From NCBI GenBank assembly GCA_034003245.1, contig JAVEYY010000011.1:51842-115841 (forward strand): DNA of 64,000 bases. Direction: 5' to 3'. Positions 53,774-62,862 of this stretch are shown here, one piece after another. Position 1 is the stretch's first letter. Every line of letters begins with the position of its first letter. The notes under the pieces were generated by a model. It was not told where the DNA came from. It ran no database searches and saw only the letters and a program-made list of their open reading frames with translations. The DNA is from Perlabentimonas sp034003245. Its GTDB lineage: Bacteria > Bacteroidota > Bacteroidia > Bacteroidales > Tenuifilaceae. Both the position numbers and the translations under genes were made by a program.

Positions 53774-54157
53774 TTAGTGAATATTCTGACAGAATTGGTT
53801 CGACTTTGACATCATTGCACTTACCATTTTACCTAAACTAAAACATTTGTCTAAAACGTATATCATTTTTTCGTTTGTGATATACTTGCAATCACACGAA
53901 ACCTCAAGCCAGTGTTGGGTTTCCTGTAGTTCTCCGTCAGCATCAGTTAACTTGCTGATAAAATGCTTTTCGTACCTTCTCTTAGCCCAAGCTTCAGCTA
54001 CTTGTGCTCCAACGGAACGAGACGAACGCCGAATCTGGTCTGTTAGTGAATACTTTTCTTCGGCCGGGAATTTCTTGGTCATCTCGAATATCTTCTTCGC
54101 GAGTTCGCGGGATAGTTTATAAACCTCAAGGTCTCGAAAACTATTTGCATAACTCAT
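53774..54157 (-). CDS. Four-helix-bundle (S23/IVS-encoded type) protein
   Basis: The 127-residue protein matches the 23S rRNA intervening-sequence protein family: 'SFRDLEVYKLSRELAKKIFEMTKKF', 'YSLTDQIRRSSRSVGAQVAEAWAKR', 'FISKLTDADGELQETQHWL'. These proteins form pentameric four-helix bundles and share the fold of the DGR accessory protein Avd. Function is unproven. The gene lies alone between two arrays of 7-bp repeats and has no adjacent reverse transcriptase or rRNA. Confidence 0.9.
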   Translation of the reverse strand: MSYANSFRDLEVYKLSRELAKKIFEMTKKFPAEEKYSLTDQIRRSSRSVGAQVAEAWAKRRYEKHFISKLTDADGELQETQHWLEVSCDCKYITNEKMIYVLDKCFSLGKMVSAMMSKSNQFCQNIH

Positions 54158-54242
54158 AGTGAAGACTATTGGCTAGAAATCTATAGTTAATGCACAAATA
54201 TAGCAGAAATAATAAAACCCCCACTCACCGCCCAACATGCTG

Positions 54243-54316
54243 CTTACCGATCACAGGTCACTGACTACCGATCACCGATTACCGATTACCGATCACCGAT
54301 TACCGATTACCGAATT
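54243..54316. repeat. Second 7-bp repeat array (about 10 units), opposite orientation
   Basis: Units TTACCGA and TCACCGA read on the plus strand are the complement of TCGGTAA/TCGGTGA. The array is therefore inverted relative to the array at 53.3 kb. It ends directly at the stop codon of the usher-like gene. A frame open through it (54237-54539) is only a translation of the repeat and of that gene's other strand. Confidence 0.88.
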
Positions 54317-57300
54317 ACCTCCTCAAAACAACCACCTCAATTCTGCGGTTACGCATGCGACCCTCCTCCGTATCGTTGCTAGTAGTAGGTACAGAGTTTT
54401 TCATATCCTTAACCTCAACATTGCTAAATCCGTTCTCAATAAGGTATCGTGCCACTGCACCTGCCCGCTCCTGTCCAATACCCGGTTTCTGAATGGCTTC
54501 CAGATCATCGCAGTGCCCCTGAATCTCGAGGCGTATTGATGGGTTATTCTTCATCTGACGTAGTAGCCTGTTCAGCTCAGCAACAGCTTCGGGGTTAAGG
54601 AATGCGCTATTCACATCAAAGCGGATATTCAGTTCAACCTTCGAACCCACTGATATGGGGCGCAGAAGTATATCCCGGTTTAAGTTCATAAAAGTGGTAA
54701 CCTGCTGCAGCACCAGGTTCTCCGACAAATACCAGTAGTCATCGGCAAGCACCTCTATCAGGTAGTTATCGGCAGCCATAAAGTTAAGGGTGTACTCGCC
54801 ACTAGTGGCACTGGAGTTAACCGATGTTACAATGGTATTGGTACGAGTATTTATTAAATTAATTCTGGCCCTAACAGGTTGCTGAGTATTAACGTCCTTA
54901 ACGCTACCAGAGACTGTTGTTCGGCGAACCTGCTGAACCCCCTGCCGTACCTCCTGATCGGTAGCGGCAAAGTTAATACGACGGACCTTCTCATCGAAAA
55001 CAAAATTCACCTCAAACTGCTTATAGCCGTTAAAATGAACAAGAAAGTTATTCTGTCTAAGGTCGAAGTTCTCGTAGAAGATATTATTAATGGTAAGAAT
55101 ATACTCATCGGTTGATGGGGCAAAAAGTATAAATTCTCCGTTCTTATCGGTTAATGTGGAGTAAGTTCGGCCTTGGCTATCAGTAGCATTTACGCGAACA
55201 TTTGAAACGTCAACCCGTCCCAAACCTGAGAGTCGACTACGATTGAGAATAATTTTCCCAAAAACTTTATTCTTTTCAACAAAGGGAAAGTAGTAGTTGC
55301 CTGAGTTTCTTATGTAAATTTCGTTGTTTTCTAAGGCTTTACTAAATGTTCCTGCTTCGCTACTGATGGGGTTGTATTCAAATTTATATAACCCTTCCGG
55401 AATATTGTCAATTTTTACAACTCCACTATTATCTGAAATTAATTCTGCTGAGAAAATATCGGAAGGGATGAATCCTTTAACATCTGAGCCAATCTTAGAG
55501 ATTCTTACAAGAACATTTTTGATTCCTTGCTCATTACTTTCTCTTGTAAAATTTCCATTAAAATCTTTAAAAAAGTTAAGACTAACATCATAATACTTGA
55601 CCCTAGGTTGAGCTATATCAAACTCTTTCTTAAGCCCAATCTCAAAATAATAGTTTTGATACTTTTCAACAACTTCCTGAGCATTTGTTCTGCTCTGTAA
55701 TGTGTAAACCAACAAGCCATTAACTGTCCAATAATTTGGTAAATACCAGTATAATTGTCCAGTCATATTTGTATACATGGATCCATTAACAATATCACTC
55801 GAATAACTAATACTAGAGCGTGCCTCAACAACATCTTTATATAAAAACTTGGTAAAAGTAGGAATAACGTGTATTTTTCTGATGGCCTTACTGAAAATCA
55901 CCCTATTTACCTGATCGAATGGCGTTCTAGGTCCTGATGTGTAGAAAGCCAGCACACTAAAGTGCCTACTCATGAAGTTCAATGAAAAATATTGATAATT
56001 AAAAAACTTTTCCCTTGAAGGTTCTCCCTCAATAGGGCTTGTAATTATATTTACTCTGCCTATTTCGGCAGTCGGAGTAATCGAGAATTCCCCGTAAGTA
56101 TCCTTAAATCTGGCACCTACGTTTAACTTGTATGTCAAACTCTCATATAAACTACCAAGGGGCATCGATGATAATCCACTATATTCAGTTCTCTCTATAC
56201 TTGGCCCTGCATAGACCCTTGCATTAGAATTAACATTGAAATGATATTCTAATTTTGGTTCCTGCCTTCTTGAACGCTGGGTTCTAATTGTAATGTCATT
56301 TCGAACAAATGGTTTTGTTTGAATATTTTCAGCGTATGACAATATTATTCTATTACTTTTATTAATATTATAATTTGATCGGGCATATACTCTTAGGTAA
56401 CCTGGCTGATTCCCATAAAAAAATGGGCTATTATAAAAAGCATTTATACTATTGTCGAGTTTTCTAAATTTGGATTTATAGCTAAATTTTGTACCAAATT
56501 CATTGTGAGTATTTACTCCATCAATATTCCTATTAACAATATTATAAATAAAATTTGCATTAATTGAATGGTTAAAAATTTTTGTACCAAATCCAATAAC
56601 AGCTGCCCTTGATTCAAATGTGTAATCAGGATTATTGGAATATGCTCCTCCAGAATTAATTGAGAAATCCTTATTAATATTATATGTAACAAAAGCGCCA
56701 AAATTACTAATGTTTGAATCTTTCTCTTTGTTGAGTAAGAAGTTTGCTTTTACCTTTTCCCCCCTATAATTTACATACCCACCTCTCCCATAGAACCTAG
56801 TATGAAAAACTTGAAAGTTATCCCCATATTCAAAGTTCCACTTCTTATAATTGTATCCTAATGTTAATCGATTATTCTGCAAAAAATCAGAATACTCTTC
56901 AGAACTATAATTTCGATAATAGTAATAAAAATCATTTTCACCTTTAAATAGGATTTTCCCTTCTAGAACTGCTGACAAAGTTGGATTTCTATTAGCATCT
57001 AACAGCCCCATACCGATCAAGCTAATCACAAGGGGTTTTTCAGTTGATGAGATAAAATTATTGAATTTTGAGTCTAACCGTTGAAACCAAACAGTAGACT
57101 TAAAAACCGTATCAATTGTAGTACTTGTAACCTCTAGTCCATAAGAATTTCGCTTGAACACTTCACTTGTCTGCAAAGTTACAGGAATTACTATTGTCGT
57201 ATCTGAATAGGACTTTAACAATATGTCCTTTACTAACAAATTTTGCTTATCCTGTCCAACGATAAGGTGGTTTTTCCCATCCAGATAGAAACCTACTGGC

Positions 57301-57833
57301 TCATCTCGGTTCCCGTTATTTACGATTTGAATTGAAAAATTAGACATGCCAGAGAATGGGTCTAGATATGATAATCTATCTAAAATACGAACCTTCAAAT
57401 CGGTTATCCGGGGAATTTTTACATAACAGTATTCATTCTTTATCGTATTGCCCCGCTCATCAGCAAGAGATGCAATTACACTATAACCAATATCACCCCT
57501 AACCTGACTTCCTACTGCAATCCTTAGGGGAATAATAATTGAGTCTAATGGCGAAATCTGTATCTCCATTTTGTCTTTGCCAATAACACCCCATCCTCCT
57601 GGTACAGTTATATTTAGAGTAACCTGTGCCGTTTGATTTGAATTGTTCCTTACGGTAAGAACATTAAAGAATACGTCTTTGGCCTTAGCCTCAATTGATT
57701 GCTTTTGAAAATGTGCTTGAATATCTAAGGGCTTCTCCGAATACAAAAAAAATTGAGCGTGCAACTTTAAAGGGAATAAAGCTACAGCTAGAATTAAAAC
57801 AATTCTGATATTATTAACAATGCATTTTAGCAT
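54315..57833 (-). CDS. Large outer-membrane protein: Ig-like, barrel, SdrD_B-like, regulatory-like and OmpA parts (usher-like candidate)
   Basis: The 1172-residue protein starts with a signal peptide. Parts in order: NEW3/Ig-like strands (about 30-275), a long region of alternating aromatic strands like a beta-barrel (about 280-745), a SdrD_B-like turn 'FKDFNGNFTRESNEQGIKNV' (about 750-835), two carboxypeptidase-regulatory-like domains (about 860-940 and 970-1045), and an OmpA peptidoglycan-binding domain (about 1064-1172, 'LEIQGHCDD', 'RRIEVVV'). Barrel plus Ig-like and SdrD_B-like parts recall fimbrial ushers, but no exact homologue is claimed. It follows the two small subunit genes with 17 bp between starts and stops. 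Codons 1-845 are more AT-rich than the rest. Confidence 0.75.
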   Translation of the reverse strand: MLKCIVNNIRIVLILAVALFPLKLHAQFFLYSEKPLDIQAHFQKQSIEAKAKDVFFNVLTVRNNSNQTAQVTLNITVPGGWGVIGKDKMEIQISPLDSIIIPLRIAVGSQVRGDIGYSVIASLADERGNTIKNEYCYVKIPRITDLKVRILDRLSYLDPFSGMSNFSIQIVNNGNRDEPVGFYLDGKNHLIVGQDKQNLLVKDILLKSYSDTTIVIPVTLQTSEVFKRNSYGLEVTSTTIDTVFKSTVWFQRLDSKFNNFISSTEKPLVISLIGMGLLDANRNPTLSAVLEGKILFKGENDFYYYYRNYSSEEYSDFLQNNRLTLGYNYKKWNFEYGDNFQVFHTRFYGRGGYVNYRGEKVKANFLLNKEKDSNISNFGAFVTYNINKDFSINSGGAYSNNPDYTFESRAAVIGFGTKIFNHSINANFIYNIVNRNIDGVNTHNEFGTKFSYKSKFRKLDNSINAFYNSPFFYGNQPGYLRVYARSNYNINKSNRIILSYAENIQTKPFVRNDITIRTQRSRRQEPKLEYHFNVNSNARVYAGPSIERTEYSGLSSMPLGSLYESLTYKLNVGARFKDTYGEFSITPTAEIGRVNIITSPIEGEPSREKFFNYQYFSLNFMSRHFSVLAFYTSGPRTPFDQVNRVIFSKAIRKIHVIPTFTKFLYKDVVEARSSISYSSDIVNGSMYTNMTGQLYWYLPNYWTVNGLLVYTLQSRTNAQEVVEKYQNYYFEIGLKKEFDIAQPRVKYYDVSLNFFKDFNGNFTRESNEQGIKNVLVRISKIGSDVKGFIPSDIFSAELISDNSGVVKIDNIPEGLYKFEYNPISSEAGTFSKALENNEIYIRNSGNYYFPFVEKNKVFGKIILNRSRLSGLGRVDVSNVRVNATDSQGRTYSTLTDKNGEFILFAPSTDEYILTINNIFYENFDLRQNNFLVHFNGYKQFEVNFVFDEKVRRINFAATDQEVRQGVQQVRRTTVSGSVKDVNTQQPVRARINLINTRTNTIVTSVNSSATSGEYTLNFMAADNYLIEVLADDYWYLSENLVLQQVTTFMNLNRDILLRPISVGSKVELNIRFDVNSAFLNPEAVAELNRLLRQMKNNPSIRLEIQGHCDDLEAIQKPGIGQERAGAVARYLIENGFSNVEVKDMKNSVPTTSNDTEEGRMRNRRIEVVVLRR

Positions 57834-57850
57834 TATATTAAACCATTTTA

Positions 57851-58429
57851 CTACTCGCTACTAATTAGCAACAAGTCTATAACACTGAAAAACATCGCAT
57901 TTTCACTTGCTTTGTTCTCCATATTCGGCAGGCTATACGATAGGGTAAATTCAAACTCAAATGGGGGGTCAGTAGGAGCTAGTCCCATCCCATTATTGCC
58001 TTTTATTAAAACTAGCCCATCAGAAGTTGCGGGAGTGGCCTCCACAAGTTCAAAAGGGGAATTAACAGTTAAGCCAGTAACACCACCTAATGTGTTAACT
58101 ACAATAGGAAAATCATCAAAATCAATATTTGTAACGGTAGTTTCCGAGCCGCTATAAACTAAGGAGTTTGTCCTTGCAAACATTCTTATTTCCCATGTAT
58201 CGGTAGGTGAACAGGATTCGCACTTAATTGTCACCTTTACTTTTGTCCAACCAATCAGCGAAACTCCATTCTTATAGTTTTCAAGGGTGCTGTATATAAT
58301 TTGGACATTACTGCCGGCAATCCAAAGTTTCCCGTAATCTTGGCAAAACGCATTAGAAATCCTTACAAGGGAGAAAAGGCTTACTAAAACTAGTAGGTAA
58401 ATTGCTTTTATTATACCTTTTCTTACCAT
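57851..58429 (-). CDS. Secreted surface-fibre-like subunit
   Basis: The 192-residue protein is counted from the Met at 58429 (signal peptide 'IYLLVLVSLFSLVRISNAFCQ'); a longer frame from 58462 would overlap a hairpin and is less likely. The mature part is all beta and contains 'GSNVQIIYSTLENYKNGVSL', which matches 'GGNIQFVVNTMDQYQNGISI' of the next gene upstream, so the two are paralogous. It has one near-N-terminal cysteine and a CESC pair. Function unknown; probably an exported structural subunit handled by the usher-like protein. Confidence 0.65.
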   Translation of the reverse strand: MVRKGIIKAIYLLVLVSLFSLVRISNAFCQDYGKLWIAGSNVQIIYSTLENYKNGVSLIGWTKVKVTIKCESCSPTDTWEIRMFARTNSLVYSGSETTVTNIDFDDFPIVVNTLGGVTGLTVNSPFELVEATPATSDGLVLIKGNNGMGLAPTDPPFEFEFTLSYSLPNMENKASENAMFFSVIDLLLISSE

Positions 58430-58446
58430 GTGGATTGAGTACTTTA

Positions 58447-58488
58447 AATTTATTAGAGCCAAACGGGTTCGCCTGGCTCTAATAAATT
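58447..58488 (-). terminator. Intra-operon stem-loop between the two subunit genes
   Basis: A 15-bp perfect stem (AATTTATTAGAGCCA / TGGCTCTAATAAATT) with a 12-nt loop lies between the stop of the first subunit gene (58509) and the start of the second. It has no strong T-run. It could attenuate or stabilise the upstream subunit message and so keep that subunit more abundant. Confidence 0.7.
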
Positions 58489-58508
58489 ATTGAGAATAAT
58501 AGTCTTAA

Positions 58509-59033
58509 CTAGGGTTGTGGTTGTACCTGAAGAAAAACATTAACCGTATAAACATCGGCAGGTAGGTCCAACGCGAGTAACCCTGCAGTTAGCCTCCAAG
58601 CAATTTCATAAGTATCTATAGTACCTGCGGGGTCTGTTGCAATATTTTCAGGAGCACTAAAATCGGTTAGCGTAAGTGCCCCGCCAGCTGCAGCTCCACC
58701 TGTAGCAGTATACTCAATGAATGCTATATCCATCGCAGAACCTGATTCTATTCCAAGAAGGTTTGCAGCATCAGCCGCTAAGGTAACTACGTAATCATTT
58801 GAAGATGCTACCTTGTATTTTGTTGTATATTGATCACTTACAATGGAAATTCCATTTTGGTACTGATCCATTGTATTTACAACAAATTGAATGTTTCCTC
58901 CAGCCGTAACGGTTAACCTCAGAATTGAGTTAAGTGTAACGGAAACTGGAATTACTGCCTGATCCGACACCGCCTGTCCAAAGCCCATTTGGGCGAATAG
59001 CAGCATGGCTGCTCCAAGTAATAGTTTTCTCAT
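58509..59033 (-). CDS. Secreted surface-fibre-like subunit (first gene of the operon)
   Basis: The 174-residue protein has a clear signal peptide (MRKLLLGAAMLLFAQMGFGQ). The mature protein is small, beta-rich, almost free of charge and has no cysteine: 'SVTLNSILRLTVTAGGNIQF', 'YTTKYKVASSNDYVVTLAAD', ending 'YTVNVFLQVQPQP'. The pattern is like subunits of surface fibres or WxL-like proteins. It is paralogous to the gene below. It is likely the major subunit, being first in the operon and followed by a stem-loop. Confidence 0.7.
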   Translation of the reverse strand: MRKLLLGAAMLLFAQMGFGQAVSDQAVIPVSVTLNSILRLTVTAGGNIQFVVNTMDQYQNGISIVSDQYTTKYKVASSNDYVVTLAADAANLLGIESGSAMDIAFIEYTATGGAAAGGALTLTDFSAPENIATDPAGTIDTYEIAWRLTAGLLALDLPADVYTVNVFLQVQPQP

Positions 59034-59246
59034 AGGTTTAAAATTAAGTTAGTTAATGTATTGTAGCGTTTTTGGTGTGTTTTCGAAAAACTAATGTAAA
59101 AATAAGTTAAAAACTCAAGATTGCAAGCGGTTTTCAAAATATTTTGGGTGCAAATACAGAGTAATTGAGGAATTTAACATTTGCGGGGATGAATGCAGCT
59201 TAGGTATTGGTAAAAAAAAGTGTGACTAACAATATTTTGACAGACA

Positions 59247-61127
59247 CTAGTTCCCCACCAGAAATCCCATTACCAGCACATCGTCAACCTGTGGGTATTC
59301 CTGTCGTTTCCACTCGTTAAAGGTAATCTTTAGGATTTCGCGCTGCTCAACAGATGGCAACTTGTGGATATGCTCAAGCAGCTCGGTAAAGTTCTTGATC
59401 ATAAATTTTCGGCCATCGTTACCACCAAACTGATCGATAAAACCATCGGAAAACATGTACAGCCAGGTTGGCCCTTCGATTTTTATGGTGTGCGTTGTGA
59501 ACTCATTGTCCACATTGGAACTGCCACCACCAATCGACTCCTTATCGCCCCTTATGCGGAAAACCTCATTATTGGCAATGTAAACCAATGGGTTCTTGGC
59601 GCCAGAGAACTCAATTGTTCTGGCTTTAGGATTCCAAACGCAAAGAGCCATATCCATACCATCGCGGTTATCGGTTTCGTCCTGCCTAAGGGTGCGGCGA
59701 ATTCCCTTATTGAGCTCCTTAAGAATTTGACCGGGTTTATCAATTCCCTTATCGAGAATTTCATCGAGCAGGTTATAGCCAATCATGGAGAGGAATGCAC
59801 CGGGAACTCCGTGCCCAGTACAATCGATGGCCGATATGGCAAACTTATCCGTACTTTTATCGTAAGTTTTCTTGCCATTTAGAATAGGCTTAAACCAGTA
59901 GTAGTCGCCGCTCACCACATCGCGGGGCTTAAAGTAGATAAATGCATCGTCGAAGTATTGCTCCAGATGTTTCTGCGAGGGAAGCAGTGCCTTTTGAATA
60001 CCTTGAGCATAGTTAATACTCTTGCTGATATTCTCGTTTTGCCGTTGGATATGATTCTTCTGCTGCTGAATCTCATCGTTCTGACTACTTAGCAGCGAGT
60101 TAGCTTTACGCTTATCGTTATACCCTTTATAAATAAATGCAGATAGTAGAAATAGCAGAATTAGCCCCGCAGCACCAGAGTATATAACGGTTTGCTGAGC
60201 CTGTAAGCGTGCCTGCTGCTCCTTCTCAGCAAGTTCCTGAATAAGGCGTTGCGACTCCAAGATCTCAATCTCCTGCTGCCGTTGCCGAGCCAATTCCTCA
60301 ACCCTAAACAGCGAATCCTGCTTGGCCTGCACTACAAAGCCCAAGGAATCCTCTGTAGCCTGTGCCCTGAGCTTTTGCAGCTCCATTTGTAGAGCCTGTG
60401 CCGAGCGTTGTATGCGTTCACGCTCCACATCGGCCTGCGACTTACCCACCATCTCCTCGTACTCCTCGGCAACCTCAAGCCTTGCTAGCTGCTGCTCAAT
60501 TTGGGTGAACATATTGTTCATCTCCTGAGCCTTTACAAGATTTCCTATTCTATCGTAGTTGAAATTAAGAAGACGAAGACAGTTTAACGTTAATCGGGGA
60601 TTCCCTAAGCCCCGGGAGAGTTCAAGCGCCTCCTCAAGTAACGGTATTGCTTTATCGTGCTGTCGCAGAGCGCCATGTATATAGGCAACATCAATTAGCC
60701 CCGCTGCAACTTCCGATTTATTATTTAGTTTCCGGCGGGCCTCAAGACTTTTGTAGAAATACTCAAGAGCCAGATCGAAACGCTCCAAATCGGTATATAT
60801 CAAGCCAATATTACTATAAATGGCTTTAATGTCATTAACATTCCCAACCCTTTCGTTCAGCGGAACCGATTCTAAAAAATAGGAAACAGCCTCGCGAAGA
60901 CCTCCATTTTCCCAGTATAAAAAGGCAACCCTATTCAGGTAGAAAATTGCCTGTTCGGTATTTCCTGCTTGCTTGTAACGGGTAACCAGCTCCAGGTATC
61001 GATCAACATCATCCTGCTTATCCTTTGGCAACAAGGTCACCTGCTGTGCACTTAAAATCAGCGACAAACACGTTAGGAGTGTGATTAAGGGAACCCTTAT
61101 AAAATTTGCCAAATGTGAATAAAACAT
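59247..61127 (-). CDS. TPR sensor with SpoIIE-type phosphatase domain
   Basis: The 626-residue protein has a signal/anchor at the N-terminus, TPR repeats (about 35-210), a charged coiled coil (about 215-305), a transmembrane helix (about 311-330) and a cytoplasmic coiled coil and PP2C-like SpoIIE domain (about 380-626: 'PRDVVSGDYYWF', 'AISAIDCTGHGVPGAFLSMIG', 'MFSDGFIDQFGG'). The metal-binding aspartates are intact. Such proteins sense periplasmic signals and dephosphorylate anti-sigma-antagonist proteins. It lies between the fibre-like operon and the chaperone-like gene. Confidence 0.92.
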   Translation of the reverse strand: MFYSHLANFIRVPLITLLTCLSLILSAQQVTLLPKDKQDDVDRYLELVTRYKQAGNTEQAIFYLNRVAFLYWENGGLREAVSYFLESVPLNERVGNVNDIKAIYSNIGLIYTDLERFDLALEYFYKSLEARRKLNNKSEVAAGLIDVAYIHGALRQHDKAIPLLEEALELSRGLGNPRLTLNCLRLLNFNYDRIGNLVKAQEMNNMFTQIEQQLARLEVAEEYEEMVGKSQADVERERIQRSAQALQMELQKLRAQATEDSLGFVVQAKQDSLFRVEELARQRQQEIEILESQRLIQELAEKEQQARLQAQQTVIYSGAAGLILLFLLSAFIYKGYNDKRKANSLLSSQNDEIQQQKNHIQRQNENISKSINYAQGIQKALLPSQKHLEQYFDDAFIYFKPRDVVSGDYYWFKPILNGKKTYDKSTDKFAISAIDCTGHGVPGAFLSMIGYNLLDEILDKGIDKPGQILKELNKGIRRTLRQDETDNRDGMDMALCVWNPKARTIEFSGAKNPLVYIANNEVFRIRGDKESIGGGSSNVDNEFTTHTIKIEGPTWLYMFSDGFIDQFGGNDGRKFMIKNFTELLEHIHKLPSVEQREILKITFNEWKRQEYPQVDDVLVMGFLVGN

Positions 61128-61954
61128 AAAAACGTATAGTTGACTTTACAAAAAACAATGATATAGAAGTAAAAACTAGTTATCAACTTTCATAATGCCC
61201 CAACCTATAATATTGCTTTAGTTTTCACAACGAGGGTATCACAAAAGTTCTTTGTGGAATTTTGTGAAAACCTCTGTGGAACTTTGTGCTATATTTAAAA
61301 TACTGTTACACAAAAATTCACAAAAAAAACAAAGAAACACAAAGTGAATAAAATTTATTTTTTAAACTTTTGAGACACCCTCCATTATATAAATTAGTAT
61401 GGGAAACTACTCCTATATGAAAACTTGAATTGCTAATCAAAAGTAAATAAAAAGTTATAAAATCCTTTACTATTGACAATAAAGTGATTAAAAATATTAC
61501 GAGCAACAGACTAAAAGAGATAAATATCACTTTTTAACATGTTAAAATAATCGCAGCATTTGATTTTGCTGCTTACAACTTTTTTAAATATACCTGGTTA
61601 ACATAATATCTATTTTGATCGCTTATTTAGGAAAAGGTTAAATCGTTTGCATTTTTTTTGATGAATCTAAAATTTCCGTTCATAAGATTGTCAAATTATG
61701 GGATAAATAAATGATTATGCATACATGTTAACAGTAATGAATCGGCTAATAAAATGCACGTAGAATATACTATTTAGATTTACAAAATTTATTTAAACAG
61801 CTGTTTTTCTAGCTTTTAACGAGACATAATGTTATATGTTAACAATATTAATAATGATACTAATAGAGGCAATCCATATCTTGGCATGATATAAGTAAGC
61901 AGAAATAAGAAATTGCATTATATTTGTCTAACTATATTAACGGCTATTATCCCC
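61128..61954. other. Long AT-rich intergenic region with CACAAA word repeats
   Basis: About 800 bp without a credible ORF. It includes short CTTTGTGGAA-type 10-11-bp words (61250-61289) and their inverted copies (61306-61345), the same word family as at 48.29-48.35 kb. A -7-like TATATTTG sits at 61919-61926, 29 bp before the chaperone-like ATG. Confidence 0.6.
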
Positions 61955-62770
61955 ATGAGAAAAGAACTTTTTGCGATTCTGCTTTCTGTCAGCGTTGCCC
62001 TTCCCTTTAGCAGTACAGCACAGGATTTTGAGGTTGCTCCTGTTAGGCTCGATTTTAATGCCGAACCTGGCGAAAACCAGACTAAAGTTATAAACATTAA
62101 AAATCATAGTAACCGCAAAGCCTCATACGTAGTAGCTATTTCCGATTTTCTGCCCGGCAGCGATGGCAAACGCCAAATGCTCCCTCCAAGCACCACCCGC
62201 CGCTCAGCAGCCAACTGGCTAAACATAAACCCCAGTTTCTTTGAGCTAAACCCAGGCGACCAAATTCCCATTCAAATATCGATGCTTGTTCCCGGCGACG
62301 AGTACGGCGCTGCGTGGTGCATGCTATACATTCAACCAACCCGCGAGCAAACTTCGTGGGATGCCGATAAGGCACTAGGTGCTGGGGTGATGGTTAGCGG
62401 CCGAATTGGTGTTACCGTTTACCAATCGCCTAGTTCCAATACAAATCACTCCATTAAGGTTACTAGCCTTAATGAAATAACTAAGGAGGGTGATACCAAG
62501 CGTAAGTTTGCTGCAACGCTCGACAACCTGGGCGATAAAGTCACCAAGTGCAAGGTTCACCTTATAGCCTCAAATATTGCCACCGCCGAGGAAAAACAGT
62601 TCCCCTCGTTCGAGGTGGAAACCTTTCCCAAAATGACCAGAACCGTGGAGATTGAACTACCCCAAAGCGAATTAACACCTGGCCAGTACGCTATTGCAGT
62701 AATTGTTGATTATGGCTCAAGGTTTGCGCTGGAGGGTGCCCAATTGGTTATTGACGTGAAAGCAAAGTAA
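61955..62770 (+). CDS. Two-domain Ig-like periplasmic protein (PapD/DUF916-like chaperone candidate)
   Basis: The frame is open from 61913, but the ATG at 61955 gives a normal signal peptide (MRKELFAILLSVSVALPFSSTAQ; 271 residues). The mature protein starts 'FEVAPVRLDFNAEPGENQTK' and has two Ig-like domains (about 25-135 and 145-270), with 'WLNINPSFFELNPGDQIPIQ' between strands, as in pilus chaperones and WxL-interacting DUF916 proteins. There are few cysteines. A link to the fibre-like operon is proposed from fold and position only. Confidence 0.7.
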   Translation: MRKELFAILLSVSVALPFSSTAQDFEVAPVRLDFNAEPGENQTKVINIKNHSNRKASYVVAISDFLPGSDGKRQMLPPSTTRRSAANWLNINPSFFELNPGDQIPIQISMLVPGDEYGAAWCMLYIQPTREQTSWDADKALGAGVMVSGRIGVTVYQSPSSNTNHSIKVTSLNEITKEGDTKRKFAATLDNLGDKVTKCKVHLIASNIATAEEKQFPSFEVETFPKMTRTVEIELPQSELTPGQYAIAVIVDYGSRFALEGAQLVIDVKAK

Positions 62771-62862
62771 TATAAAGCAGATTTATTCTTAGTTTTTTTG
62801 TAGTTTTTTAACCAATAGCATTCAAAATACACCTCATCAGGCTTAAGCCCTAATGCTGCCCT

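Noticed and set aside
53774..54157. Accessory protein (Avd) of a diversity-generating retroelement
   Set aside because: No reverse transcriptase and no template/variable repeat pair are visible in the window; only the fold is shared.
54237..54539. A 100-codon plus-strand coding region
   Set aside because: It is a translation of the 7-bp repeat (TDHR/LPIT pattern) followed by the reverse strand of the OmpA-domain gene.
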